This document shows, piece by piece, positions 8,002-16,715 of a stretch of DNA of 64,000 nucleotides; the first letter of the stretch is position 1; each line of letters begins with the position of its first letter. The translations under genes were made by a program, and so were the position numbers. The notes beneath the pieces were generated by a model. That model ran no database searches, was not told the origin of the DNA, and saw only the letters and a list, made by a program, of their open reading frames with translations. The DNA is from Planctomycetota bacterium (lineage in GTDB: Bacteria > Planctomycetota > Phycisphaerae > Phycisphaerales > UBA5793): the NCBI GenBank assembly GCA_963205185.1, contig CAUJHZ010000047.1, forward strand, positions 1 through 64,000. Direction: 5' to 3'.

Positions 8002-9254
8002 CGATCGCCCCCGCTGAGCCGCGCGTGGCTGAGCCGCATGTTGCGGCGGCGCGCAGCACTGTCTTCGATGCGGCCATCGTCGGCGCCGGCATCGTCGGCC
8101 TGGCGACGGCATGGCGGCTGATCTGTCGCAACCCGGGGTGGCGGATCGCCATCCTCGAGAAAGAGGACCACGTCGCCGCGCACCAGACGGGGCACAACTC
8201 GGGCGTTCTTCACTCAGGCATCTACTACAAGCCGGGATCGCTCAAAGCGAACAACTGCCGGCGCGGCCTGAAGATGATGGTCGAGTTCTGCCGCGAGCAT
8301 TCGATCCCGCATGATCTCTGCGGCAAGGTGATCGTCGCGACGCGCGATTCCGAACTGCCCGCGCTCGAGAAGGTGCATGAGAAAGGCGTGGCCAACGGCG
8401 TTCGCTGCCGGATGATCAGTCCCGAGGAACTGCGTGAATTCGAGCCGAATGCCTCGGGCGTTCGCGCCATTCATGTTGAAGACACCGGCATCGTGGACTA
8501 CCCGGCGGTGTGCCGCAAACTGGCGGAACTGATCGCCGCCGCCGATGGCGCCATTCGCACCGGCGCCCGCGTGCTCTCCATGCGGCGCGAGAACGGCTCC
8601 GTACATCTTCAGACTCCGGCCGGCGAGATTGCGGCCCGTCGAGTCATCAACTGCGGCGGCCTGCAGTCGGATCGTGTGACCAAACTCTCCGGCGTGCAAC
8701 CCGATGTTCGCATCGTGCCCTTCCGCGGCGAGTACTACGTGCTGCGGCCCGAGGCGCGATCGCTCGTCTGCAACCTGATCTACCCCGTGCCCGATCCGCG
8801 CTACCCATTCCTCGGCGTTCACTTCACGCGCATGATCGACGGCGAGGTCGAGTGCGGCCCCAACGCTGTGCTCGCGTTGGCGCGCGAAGGCTACACCTGG
8901 GGCGACATCAATCTGCGCGACCTTGGCGCCACGTTTTCCACGCCCGGCTTCTGGCGCTTTGCGAGCAAGCATTGGCGCACCGCGGCGTCGGAAATCTGGC
9001 GATCGATGAGCAAGGCCGCGTTCCTGCGCAGTCTGCAACAACTCGTGCCGTCGATCAAGGCCGAGGACATTCAGCGGGCGGGCAGCGGCGTGCGAGCCCA
9101 GGCCATGCTGCCGACCGGCGACCTGCTCGACGACTTCTCAATCACCACGGCCGAAGGCGTGGTGAACGTCTGCAACGCACCCAGTCCGGCAGCGACGGCT
9201 TCGCTGAGCATCGGCGAAACGATTGCCGAACACGTGGAGGCGATGAGTCGGTGA
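7998..9254 (+). CDS. lhgO: L-2-hydroxyglutarate oxidase family FAD enzyme
   Basis: A 418-residue DAO-type flavoprotein. The FAD motif is AAIVGAGIVGLATAWRL near residue 28, followed by HQTGHNSGVLHSGIYYKPGS, the LhgO fingerprint, and a C-terminal GSGVRAQA segment before the second flavin-binding strand. LhgO oxidises L-2-hydroxyglutarate to 2-oxoglutarate, passing electrons to the membrane quinone pool. The start is a TTG overlapping the preceding TGA, and the stop overlaps the next GTG, so the gene is embedded in the polysaccharide operon. A related hydroxy-acid, perhaps a sugar acid, could be the substrate here. Confidence 0.85.
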   Translation: MTIAPAEPRVAEPHVAAARSTVFDAAIVGAGIVGLATAWRLICRNPGWRIAILEKEDHVAAHQTGHNSGVLHSGIYYKPGSLKANNCRRGLKMMVEFCREHSIPHDLCGKVIVATRDSELPALEKVHEKGVANGVRCRMISPEELREFEPNASGVRAIHVEDTGIVDYPAVCRKLAELIAAADGAIRTGARVLSMRRENGSVHLQTPAGEIAARRVINCGGLQSDRVTKLSGVQPDVRIVPFRGEYYVLRPEARSLVCNLIYPVPDPRYPFLGVHFTRMIDGEVECGPNAVLALAREGYTWGDINLRDLGATFSTPGFWRFASKHWRTAASEIWRSMSKAAFLRSLQQLVPSIKAEDIQRAGSGVRAQAMLPTGDLLDDFSITTAEGVVNVCNAPSPAATASLSIGETIAEHVEAMSR

Positions 9255-10300
9255 CCGTGGCTGTCAGTCAAACTACCACTGCGGCAGCCGTGTCACGGGC
9301 CTCCACCGAGTGGGTGCATCCATCGCGCCTCGTGATCGTCATCGTCTGCTACCGCGCGGTTGATCTCACCATCGACTGCCTGAAGTCGCTCGAACCCGAA
9401 ATCGCCGCCAACCCCGGCGTGGGCGTCATCGTCTGCGAAAATGGCACGGGCGACGGGGCCGAGCAAACACTCCAGAATGCGGTGCTCGAGAACAACTGGG
9501 ACAAATGGGTCGAGATTCGCGCGATCCACCCCAACCGCGGCTTCTCGGGCGGCAACAACGCGGTGCTCGACGAAGTCCTAACGTGGACCGATCCGCCGGA
9601 ATACGTCCTGCTGCTCAATGCCGACACGATTGTGCGGCCGGGGGCAATCGGACAATTGCTCGCGACCGCCTCGATATCACCCGAGGCGGACATCTTCGCT
9701 CCGAGACTCGAGAACGCCGACGGAGCACCGCAAGTGAGTTGCTTTCGAGACTTCAGACCGCTTGGCGAACTCCTCACCGCCTCGAAACTCGGGTTCCTAT
9801 TTCAGCTATTGCCGAAATACGTTGTTCCCGGTGGACCGGCCGAGGCATCGAGCCCGACCGACTGGGTATCCTTTGCCGCCGTCATGCTTCGCCACCGCCT
9901 GATGCAGGATATTGGTGTGCTTGACGCAGGCTACTTCCTCTACTTCGACGATCCAGACTTCTGTCGCCGAGCGAGCGCGAATGGGGCCAAAACGATTGTT
10001 GTTCCCGATGCAGCGATTGTTCACCTTCAAGGGCAAAGCAACCCGCTTGAATCGCTCAAACGCGCCAAGAAACGCAAGCCATGGTACTTCTTTCGCTCAA
10101 GATCGAGGTATTACGCAAAGTACTATGGTAGACTTGGACTGCTCACCGCGAACCTTTTTTGGGAGCTTGGTTTTGTAACCGCCTTGACGCTAAGGCTGGC
10201 GCTGCGCCGCCCACTGCCTTCAAGCAAACGAGAGTGGTTGGACATCTGGTTGGGCTTCCTGAACCCACTCGCCTTGCCATGCCGAGGCCAAGATGACTGA
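9251..10300 (+). CDS. Glycosyltransferase family 2
   Basis: A 349-residue protein with a GT-A fold. It has a VIVIVCYRAVD start strand, an ENGTGDG acceptor, HPNRGFSGGNNAVLDE (the GN motif of rhamnosyl/galactosyl-type GT2 enzymes), LLLNADT as the DxD-like strand, and a DAGYFLYFDDPDFCRRA motif around residue 220. A hydrophobic segment near residue 300 may peripherally anchor it. Start is GTG 9251 in a GTGA overlap with lhgO; the frame is open upstream but only across lhgO. Transfers one sugar to the lipid-linked repeat unit; the specific sugar is unknown. The second half is visibly more A+T-rich than the genes before it. Confidence 0.82.
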   Translation: MTVAVSQTTTAAAVSRASTEWVHPSRLVIVIVCYRAVDLTIDCLKSLEPEIAANPGVGVIVCENGTGDGAEQTLQNAVLENNWDKWVEIRAIHPNRGFSGGNNAVLDEVLTWTDPPEYVLLLNADTIVRPGAIGQLLATASISPEADIFAPRLENADGAPQVSCFRDFRPLGELLTASKLGFLFQLLPKYVVPGGPAEASSPTDWVSFAAVMLRHRLMQDIGVLDAGYFLYFDDPDFCRRASANGAKTIVVPDAAIVHLQGQSNPLESLKRAKKRKPWYFFRSRSRYYAKYYGRLGLLTANLFWELGFVTALTLRLALRRPLPSSKREWLDIWLGFLNPLALPCRGQDD

Positions 10301-11348
10301 CGTTGATCGGGAAGATCGAGACTCTGTCGGCATAGTCGTGATCGGTCGCAATGAATCTGCCAGGCTGGCGACCTGTCTCGCTTCGGTCAAGATGCAGTCT
10401 CGAGACGTGATCTATGTCGATTCTGGCTCGACAGATGGCAGCGTGGGTTTGGCTCGATCGTCAGGGGTTGAAGTCATTGAGCTTGATGAAGGCCCGGGGT
10501 ATTCCGCAGCGCGAGCTCGAAATGCCGGCCTAGCGACTGTGGCGCAGCGCAAACTCTCACTTGTTCAATTTGTAGACGGCGATTGTGAATTGGAAAGCCA
10601 CTGGGCTCGTCATGCAAGTAGTTTCTTGACGTCGCATAACAATGTCGCCGTTGTGGTCGGTCACCTTGTTGAGAAGGAGCCCAACGCGAGCCTTTGGAAT
10701 CGACTTTGCAATCTTGAATGGTTTGGCCCGGTTGGCGATCTGCCAACTTGTGGCGGTATTTTCATGGGTCGGACCGATGTTCTATCGCAAATGGGCGGGT
10801 TCCGCGAAGACCTGATCGCCGGCGAAGAACCCGAACTCTGCGTTAGGCTCCGACTCAATCAGTGGCGTGTGTATCGCATCGACGTTCAAATGGCAACTCA
10901 CGACGCAGCAATGACGCGATTCGGCCAGTGGTGGAAACGTGCCACGCGAGCCGGGCACGCCTATGCCGAAGGCGCTGCGATGCACGGGCGCGGCCCGCTC
11001 AAGCACAACGTGTCGCAGGTGCGGAGCACATTGCTCTGGGGAGCAGCGATCCCCTTGGCGCTGCTCGCGTGTTTGATTGCTTCGATCTGGTTTCCGCTTG
11101 TGATTCTAGGCGCGGCGGCCATTGTCCTGCTGCTGGCGGTGCAGTGGGTACGGATTGCGCAGGGCTGTCGAACGCGCGACATTGCGGTCTCCGATGCGCA
11201 TCTCTACGCCACGTTTGTACTGATTGCCAAGCCCGCCGGGGCGATGGGTATCGCCAAGTACTGGCTGAATCGCCTGCGCGGCAAACGAAGCGGGCTGATC
11301 GAATACAAGAATGCCAAACACGCGGACCCCGCGGCCAGCACCACATGA
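10293..11348 (+). CDS. Glycosyltransferase family 2 with C-terminal membrane helices
   Basis: A 351-residue GT2 protein: GIVVIGRNESARL start strand, VIYVDSGSTDGS nucleotide-binding motif, SAARARNAGL, and QFVDGDCEL as the DxD strand near residue 95. Two membrane helices follow at about 250-290 (LALLACLIASIWFP and onward). It overlaps the previous gene by eight bases and the next by four. The first half is visibly more A+T-rich than the flanking genes, a possible sign of separate origin. Sugar donor unknown. Confidence 0.8.
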   Translation: MTDVDREDRDSVGIVVIGRNESARLATCLASVKMQSRDVIYVDSGSTDGSVGLARSSGVEVIELDEGPGYSAARARNAGLATVAQRKLSLVQFVDGDCELESHWARHASSFLTSHNNVAVVVGHLVEKEPNASLWNRLCNLEWFGPVGDLPTCGGIFMGRTDVLSQMGGFREDLIAGEEPELCVRLRLNQWRVYRIDVQMATHDAAMTRFGQWWKRATRAGHAYAEGAAMHGRGPLKHNVSQVRSTLLWGAAIPLALLACLIASIWFPLVILGAAAIVLLLAVQWVRIAQGCRTRDIAVSDAHLYATFVLIAKPAGAMGIAKYWLNRLRGKRSGLIEYKNAKHADPAASTT

Positions 11349-12622
11349 TTCACTACATCACTACCAACGGCATCGGTAACGCCTGGGTGGGTAACGAATT
11401 GCGATGGTTGAAGGCGGCCGGGATTCCGGTGCAGTTGCACGCGATGCGAAGTCCGCACCAGGAATTCCACAGCTCCGAGTGGGCGAAGCAGATTCACGGG
11501 AACACGCGCGATCTCTATCCCATACCTCCGCTGCGCTTGGTCGCTTCGACAGTATCTGCCGCAGTGCGAAATCCTGGCAGATTTGCTTCTGCACTGGCGA
11601 ACGCTGTGTTTGGTCAGCGAGAGCACTTTCGGGCTCGAATGGCGGGGATCTTCCACTTGATGGTGGCTTGCGATTGGATCCGATCCTTCGACGCCAATCA
11701 GGTCGATCACGTCCACTCACAGTGGATTCACTCGTGTGGTACGATCGGGATGTACGGCACCTGGCTTCTCAACGTGCCCTTCAGTTTTACCGGCCATGCC
11801 GCAGATTTGTTCCGCGATCGGTGCGCCCTTCGCGACAAGATCAAGCGTGCGAAGTTCATCGTCTGTATTTCCGAGTTCCATCGCGAGTTCTTTCTGGAGA
11901 ATGGCGCTCGGCCCGAGCAACTCCAGATTGTGTACTGTGGCATCGACCCCTCGCACTTTTCGTTTCGATTGCCTGAGCGCGGCGCGGATGAGCCGTACCA
12001 CATCCTCTCCTCGGGCCGACTCGTCGACAAGAAGGGATTCGGCATCCTGATCGATGCCTGCGCCATACTTCGCCAACGGGGGGAGGATTTCCGATGCACC
12101 ATCGCCGGCAGTGGGCCACTCGAGAGGGATCTTCGCGAGCAAATTACACGCCTCGGGCTTGAAGATGTCGTGACCGTAACCGGGCAACCCTTGAAGCAGG
12201 AAGACATCCCCGCGTTCATGCGCGCCGGACATCTCTACTGCCTGCCGTGCGTGTGGGCGAAGGACAATGATGTGGATGGATTGCCGCAGATGCTCATGGA
12301 GGCGATGGCCTGCGGGCTGCCGGCAGTCTCGACGCGCCTTGTTGGCATCCCCGATCTGATCATCGATGAGCAGACGGGTCTGCTCGTCGAGCCGAACAGC
12401 GTCGTTCAACTTGCGGATGCGCTTCAACGATTGGCACACGACCAGGCGCTGGCCGACCGACTGGCCACTGCGGGCCGACAACACATCGAGGCAAAGTTCG
12501 ACATTCACAAGTGCCTCGAGCCGCTGATCAACCAGTTCCGCCTGAGTCTGGGATTGCCAGTTCCTGACAACCGACCCGGCGAACCACAAACACAGCCGGA
12601 GCCGGCGGTGGCTGTCACATGA
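11345..12622 (+). CDS. Glycosyltransferase family 4 (GT-B)
   Basis: A 425-residue GT-B enzyme. The N-terminal half holds DHVHSQWIHSCGTIG and SFTGHAADLF, the C-terminal half SSGRLVDKKGFGILIDAC near residue 225, then GLPQMLMEAMACGLPAVST, which contains the E-x7-E motif of retaining GT4 enzymes. The start is the ATG at 11345 in an ATGA overlap with the previous stop, and it gives a classical N-terminus; the longer open frame lies within the preceding gene. Position suggests it extends the repeat unit after the GT2 enzymes. The donor sugar cannot be read from sequence. Confidence 0.85.
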   Translation: MIHYITTNGIGNAWVGNELRWLKAAGIPVQLHAMRSPHQEFHSSEWAKQIHGNTRDLYPIPPLRLVASTVSAAVRNPGRFASALANAVFGQREHFRARMAGIFHLMVACDWIRSFDANQVDHVHSQWIHSCGTIGMYGTWLLNVPFSFTGHAADLFRDRCALRDKIKRAKFIVCISEFHREFFLENGARPEQLQIVYCGIDPSHFSFRLPERGADEPYHILSSGRLVDKKGFGILIDACAILRQRGEDFRCTIAGSGPLERDLREQITRLGLEDVVTVTGQPLKQEDIPAFMRAGHLYCLPCVWAKDNDVDGLPQMLMEAMACGLPAVSTRLVGIPDLIIDEQTGLLVEPNSVVQLADALQRLAHDQALADRLATAGRQHIEAKFDIHKCLEPLINQFRLSLGLPVPDNRPGEPQTQPEPAVAVT

Positions 12623-13596
12623 TCATTTCGCAGACCCCCTATCGTGTCAGTTTTGCCGGGGGCGGCACCGACCTTCCCGCGTTCTATCGCCAGGAGGCCG
12701 GAGCCGTACTTTCCGTTGCGCTCAAGAAGCACATGTACGTCGCGCTGTCGAGGCGATTCGAGCCGACGGTGCGCGTCGCGTACTCGAAGACGGAGATTGC
12801 CCCAACGCGGGATGAGGTACAGCACACGATCGTGAAGGCGGCGCTGCAGATGCTCGACCTCGGCCCTCACATGGAAATCGTCACCATCGGCGATGTTCCA
12901 GCTGGGACGGGCATGGGTTCATCGAGTGCCCTGACGGTTGGACTGCTCAACGCACTCTACGCCTTCACGGGACAGATCCGATCATCAAAGACACTTGCCG
13001 AGCAGGCATGCAGGATCGAACTCGAAATCCTCGGCAAGCCGATCGGCAAGCAGGATCAGTATGCGGCAGCTTTCGGCGGGCTGAACTACATTCGATTCAA
13101 CTCCGATGACTCCGTAGACGTGCAGCCGGTTCCCACGGCTACGGACACTCTGGCCGAACTTGAGCGCCGAACGCTGATCCTTTATACCGAGAAGCAGCGG
13201 AATGCTGAGGACATTCTCAAGAAGCAATCAGACGGCACTACTGAACAGATGCGGGTCCTCCGCGAAATGCGGGATCTTGCCAGTGAGATGCGAGGCGTGT
13301 TGGCCGGCCATGCGAATGTCGATGAGTTCGCGCGCCTTCTGCACGTCGGGTGGCAGTTGAAACGGTCGCTGGGCTTTGGCATTTCGGACGATTCCGTTGA
13401 TCAGGCGTACACCGCCGCTCGCCGGGCCGGAGCGCAGGGTGGCAAATTGCTGGGCGCCGGTGGAGGCGGATTCATCCTGCTCGTCGCACCGCCGGAGCGG
13501 CATGAAGCCATCCGCGATGCGCTGCGTCGCCCGCGCGAACTGCCCTTTGCGGTGGATAGACTGGGCAGTCGGATCATCTTTATCAGCGAGCACTGA
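12619..13596 (+). CDS. hddA: D-glycero-alpha-D-manno-heptose 7-phosphate kinase
   Basis: A 325-residue GHMP kinase. The N-terminus TPYRVSFAGGGTDLP is characteristic of HddA. The GHMP ATP-binding motif follows as DVPAGTGMGSSSALTVG near residue 96, with GKQDQYAAAFGG at about 145 and a C-terminal GGKLLGAGGGGF motif near 275. It phosphorylates D-glycero-D-manno-heptose 7-phosphate at C1 in the GDP-heptose route. Its partners gmhA, an hddC-like nucleotidyltransferase and gmhB follow within 3.2 kb, which supports the specific assignment over other GHMP sugar kinases. Confidence 0.88.
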   Translation: MIISQTPYRVSFAGGGTDLPAFYRQEAGAVLSVALKKHMYVALSRRFEPTVRVAYSKTEIAPTRDEVQHTIVKAALQMLDLGPHMEIVTIGDVPAGTGMGSSSALTVGLLNALYAFTGQIRSSKTLAEQACRIELEILGKPIGKQDQYAAAFGGLNYIRFNSDDSVDVQPVPTATDTLAELERRTLILYTEKQRNAEDILKKQSDGTTEQMRVLREMRDLASEMRGVLAGHANVDEFARLLHVGWQLKRSLGFGISDDSVDQAYTAARRAGAQGGKLLGAGGGGFILLVAPPERHEAIRDALRRPRELPFAVDRLGSRIIFISEH

Positions 13597-13625
13597 GCCC
13601 ACGCGCGCAACTGAGAGCAATTACC

Positions 13626-14234
13626 ATGGCTGGTCACGTCTGCAACACCGCCGAATCCTATTTGAACCGAATGAGCAGCATGCTGGGGCGTCTCGATCAC
13701 GACGCGATTGATCGGTACGCCGACGTCCTTCTTGAGGCGTGGCTCCGCGATGCGTGTGTGTTCGTATTCGGCAATGGCGGCAGCGCTTCGTGCGCGAGCC
13801 ACCACGTCGCCGATTATGTCAAGACGGCCAGCGTGGATGGTCAGCGCCGCCTTCGTGCGATGAGTCTGGTTGATAACAAGGAACTACTCACAGCGATCGG
13901 CAACGACCTGAGTTACGAGGATGTCTTCGCTCATCAACTGGAGTCGTTCGCCAAGCCTGGAGATGTTGCCGTCGCAATCAGTTGCTCGGGAAATTCCCCG
14001 AACGTCGTCAGCGGATGCAGATGGGCGAAAAAGGCGGGCATGCCTATCGTCGCTCTCACTGGGTTTACAGGCGGCACGATCGGCGCTCTGGCGGACATCC
14101 ACATCAACATACCAGACGACAACTACGGCATTGTCGAGGATCTGCAACTCTCCGTCGGACACATGGTGGCCCAGCGTTTGCATTGCAGGGTGCGCGACCA
14201 TGCGGCCGGCAATGGCGGAAGGAAGGCAAGTTGA
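13626..14234 (+). CDS. gmhA: Phosphoheptose isomerase
   Basis: A 202-residue SIS-domain protein of normal GmhA size. It has FVFGNGGSASCASHHVADYV near residue 43-60, AISCSGNSPNVV near 115 and a C-terminal DNYGIVEDLQLSVGHMVAQ helix, which is the GmhA pattern. It converts sedoheptulose 7-phosphate to D-glycero-D-manno-heptose 7-phosphate, the first step of the heptose branch. Only a weak ribosome site (GAGAGC) precedes the ATG, 29 bases after hddA. Its stop overlaps the TTG of the next gene. Confidence 0.9.
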   Translation: MAGHVCNTAESYLNRMSSMLGRLDHDAIDRYADVLLEAWLRDACVFVFGNGGSASCASHHVADYVKTASVDGQRRLRAMSLVDNKELLTAIGNDLSYEDVFAHQLESFAKPGDVAVAISCSGNSPNVVSGCRWAKKAGMPIVALTGFTGGTIGALADIHINIPDDNYGIVEDLQLSVGHMVAQRLHCRVRDHAAGNGGRKAS

Positions 14235-15361
14235 GTCGAGTCCTGATTACAGGCGGAGCGGGGTTCATCGGATCGCACACCGCCGATGCGCTGCTGGCGG
14301 ACGGCTACAAAGTGCGCGTGATCGATAGTCTTGAAGAGCCGGTGCATCCGGGACATCGCGTCCCGGCCTATCTGGATGATCGCATCGAATTCGTGCGCGG
14401 CGACGTGCGCGATGAGGCGACGATGCTCGCTGCGTTGCGGGGATGCGAAGCGGTGTACCATTTCGCTGCATTCCAGGACTACTTGCCGGTGTTCAGTCGG
14501 TATTTCGATGTGAACGTGACTTCGACGGCGCTGATCTACGAGTTGATCGTGCGTGAGAAGTTGCCGATTCGCAAGGTGATCGTCGCTTCCAGCCAGGCCA
14601 CGCTCGGCGAGGGGTTGTATCACGACGCGGACGACCGACCCGTGCTGCCCGACATCCGCGGCGATGAGCAATTGCGGCAAGGCGTGTGGGAATGCCAGGC
14701 GCCCAAGGGCTCCCGCGGCCCACTGAAGTGGCAGCCGACCGATGAGACGGTCGCGAATCCGCAGAACCAGTATGGCATCAGCAAGATCGCCGAGGAAAAG
14801 GTGGCGCTGCACCTCGGGCGGCGCTACGACATTCCCTCGGTGGCGATGCGGTACTCGATCGTGCAGGGGCCGCGGCAGAGTTTCTACAACGCCTACAGCG
14901 GCGCGTGCCGCGTCTTCTGCCTCGCGTTCCACCATGGACAGGAGCCGACGATTTACGAAGATGGGCAGCAGGTGCGCGATTTCGTCAACATTCACGACGT
15001 TGTCGATGCCAACGTCTTGGTGCTCAAGGACGATCGAGCAAACTACGAAATGTTCCACGTCGGCGGGGACAAGGCCATCACCGTGGCGGAATTCGCGGGC
15101 GTGGTGGCGGAGGTGTTCGGCGCGACGAACTACCAGGCGGAGCCCAGCGGCAAATACCGGTTCGGCGACACGAGGCACATCTTCTCCGACGTGAGCAAAC
15201 TCAAGGCCCTGGGCTGGTCCCCTCGCCGCACCGCTCATGAAAGCGTGGAGTCCTATTGCCAATGGCTTGATACCGCTGATTCTATCGGCGACATTCTCGA
15301 CTACTGCAGCAAGCAGATGGCGAGACTGAACGTCGTGCGAAGTGTGGGCGCCTCAAGTTGA
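14231..15361 (+). CDS. NAD-dependent epimerase/dehydratase (extended SDR)
   Basis: A 376-residue extended SDR with LITGGAGFIGSH at the very N-terminus, HFAAFQDYLPVF, VIVASSQATLGEG and the YGISK pair near residue 180. A long loop with many charged residues (about 135-165, including a CQAPKGSRGPLKW stretch) separates the last two motifs. The TTG start at 14231 overlaps the gmhA stop (TTGA) and places GGAGFIGSH at the expected distance; the frame runs open upstream only inside gmhA. Lying among the heptose genes, it may modify GDP-heptose, but it could equally be another sugar epimerase. Confidence 0.75.
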   Translation: MSRVLITGGAGFIGSHTADALLADGYKVRVIDSLEEPVHPGHRVPAYLDDRIEFVRGDVRDEATMLAALRGCEAVYHFAAFQDYLPVFSRYFDVNVTSTALIYELIVREKLPIRKVIVASSQATLGEGLYHDADDRPVLPDIRGDEQLRQGVWECQAPKGSRGPLKWQPTDETVANPQNQYGISKIAEEKVALHLGRRYDIPSVAMRYSIVQGPRQSFYNAYSGACRVFCLAFHHGQEPTIYEDGQQVRDFVNIHDVVDANVLVLKDDRANYEMFHVGGDKAITVAEFAGVVAEVFGATNYQAEPSGKYRFGDTRHIFSDVSKLKALGWSPRRTAHESVESYCQWLDTADSIGDILDYCSKQMARLNVVRSVGASS

Positions 15362-16107
15362 CGATGCAATCGAATCAACAAGTCAAGGCCCTGATCCTCG
15401 CCGGCGGGCTCGGCACGCGGCTGCGGCCCATCACGAACACGCTGTCTAAGTGCCTGGTGCCGATTGCCGATCGGCCGCTGCTCGACTACTGGTTCGACCG
15501 CCTTGCTGAGACGTCAGTCCGTGAGGTGTTGATTAACAACCACCACCTGCCTGACCAGGTTCGAGAGTACATCGCCGCGAAGAACGCGGAGGGTCGTTTC
15601 AACGTCAGCGAAGCGTTTGAGCCGACCTTGCTCGGCTCGGCCGGCACCATCGCGGCCAATCGGTCCTTTGCCGACGGGACGGATGCGATCGTCGTGATCT
15701 ACGCCGACAACCTCAGTGATGTCGATCTTGCCGCGCTCATTGAGTTTCACACCTCGCACAATGACCCGTTCACGATGATGCTCTTCCACACACAGTATCC
15801 CGAGAAGTGCGGCATCGCCGCGCTCGACAGCGAGCAGCGCATCGTCGAATTCGTCGAGAAACCTAAGCAACCGAAGAGCGATCTAGCGAACGGCGGGGTC
15901 TACGTGTTGGACGCCGATGCGTTTCGTGAGATCTCGGATATGAACGCGTTCGACCTTGGCTTTGACGTACTCCCCCGCTTCATCGGACGGATGCGCGGCT
16001 GGACGTGGAACGGCTACCACCGCGACATCGGCACGCTTGAATCGCTTGAGATTGCGCGTGCCGAAGCGCCTCGCGTGTTTCTGAAGACTGAGACGCCCAG
16101 CACATGA
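15358..16107 (+). CDS. Sugar-1-phosphate nucleotidyltransferase, probably HddC-like
   Basis: A 249-residue nucleotidyltransferase with LILAGGLGTRLRPITN near residue 11 and a KCLVP lysine motif, then a IYADNLSDVD metal-binding strand and EKPKQPKSDLANGGVYVL. The length lacks the C-terminal beta-helix of bifunctional enzymes. Placed between heptose kinase, isomerase and phosphatase genes, it most probably joins GMP to D-glycero-D-manno-heptose 1-phosphate (the HddC step). Mannose- or glucose-1-phosphate activity is the alternative. A TTG at 15358 overlaps the previous stop; ATG 15364 is equally possible. Confidence 0.75.
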   Translation: MTMQSNQQVKALILAGGLGTRLRPITNTLSKCLVPIADRPLLDYWFDRLAETSVREVLINNHHLPDQVREYIAAKNAEGRFNVSEAFEPTLLGSAGTIAANRSFADGTDAIVVIYADNLSDVDLAALIEFHTSHNDPFTMMLFHTQYPEKCGIAALDSEQRIVEFVEKPKQPKSDLANGGVYVLDADAFREISDMNAFDLGFDVLPRFIGRMRGWTWNGYHRDIGTLESLEIARAEAPRVFLKTETPST

Positions 16108-16715
16108 AGCCCGCCATCTTTCTCGATCGCGACGGCACGCTCATCGAGCATGTGCATTACCTCGCTGACCCTGACGACGTGGCGTTGATTCCTGGCGCGG
16201 CCCGGGTGATCCGCGAGTGGCGTCAGGCTGGTTTTGCCTGCGTCGTGGTCACAAACCAGTCGGCCGTCGAGCGAGGCATCATTACCGTTGATCGCCTCGG
16301 CGGGATTCATGACACGCTGGCGGATCAACTGGCCGCGGAAGGAACCGAACTGGACGGCATCTACTACTGTCCGTTGGCCCCGAAGGTGAAGGACCAGCGC
16401 CTCATCGAGCATCCCGATCGCAAGCCCGGACCGGGGATGTTGCAGAAGGCGGCCCGCGAACTGTCGCTCGATCTATCGCAATCGTGGATGATCGGCGACT
16501 CGCTCAGTGACGTGCTGGCCGGCCGCAATGCCGGTTGCCGGGCGACGATTCTGGTGCGATCGGGCTACGGTGAGACGCACGAACACGAGACCGATTCATT
16601 TGACTTCATCGCCGCAGATATCGTCGAAGCGGCTGAGATCATCAGGTCGCACAGCAATTCAAAATCGCACACGGCGCAGTCTGCCGCGGCGCCGCAAGAA
16701 GGGAACGTCGAATGA
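16104..16715 (+). CDS. gmhB: D-glycero-D-manno-heptose 1,7-bisphosphate phosphatase
   Basis: A 203-residue HAD-IIIA phosphatase. Motif 1 is FLDRDGTL near residue 6, motif 2 VVVTNQSAVERG, then KPGPGML and motif 4 MIGDSLSDVLAGRNAGC. It removes the C7 phosphate of heptose 1,7-bisphosphate. The loop that usually carries a CxH...CxC zinc site keeps only the first cysteine (YYCPL) and reads EHPDRKP where CDCRKP is expected, so structural zinc is probably absent. The context with hddA, gmhA and the nucleotidyltransferase makes the assignment firm. ATGA overlaps join it to both neighbours. Confidence 0.85.
   Translation: MKPAIFLDRDGTLIEHVHYLADPDDVALIPGAARVIREWRQAGFACVVVTNQSAVERGIITVDRLGGIHDTLADQLAAEGTELDGIYYCPLAPKVKDQRLIEHPDRKPGPGMLQKAARELSLDLSQSWMIGDSLSDVLAGRNAGCRATILVRSGYGETHEHETDSFDFIAADIVEAAEIIRSHSNSKSHTAQSAAAPQEGNVE

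Noticed and set aside
8510-9250. Extending the glycosyltransferase at 9251 upstream to 8510
   Set aside because: The added part is a frame shadow of lhgO, rich in Arg and His; the GT2 fold begins just after GTG 9251.
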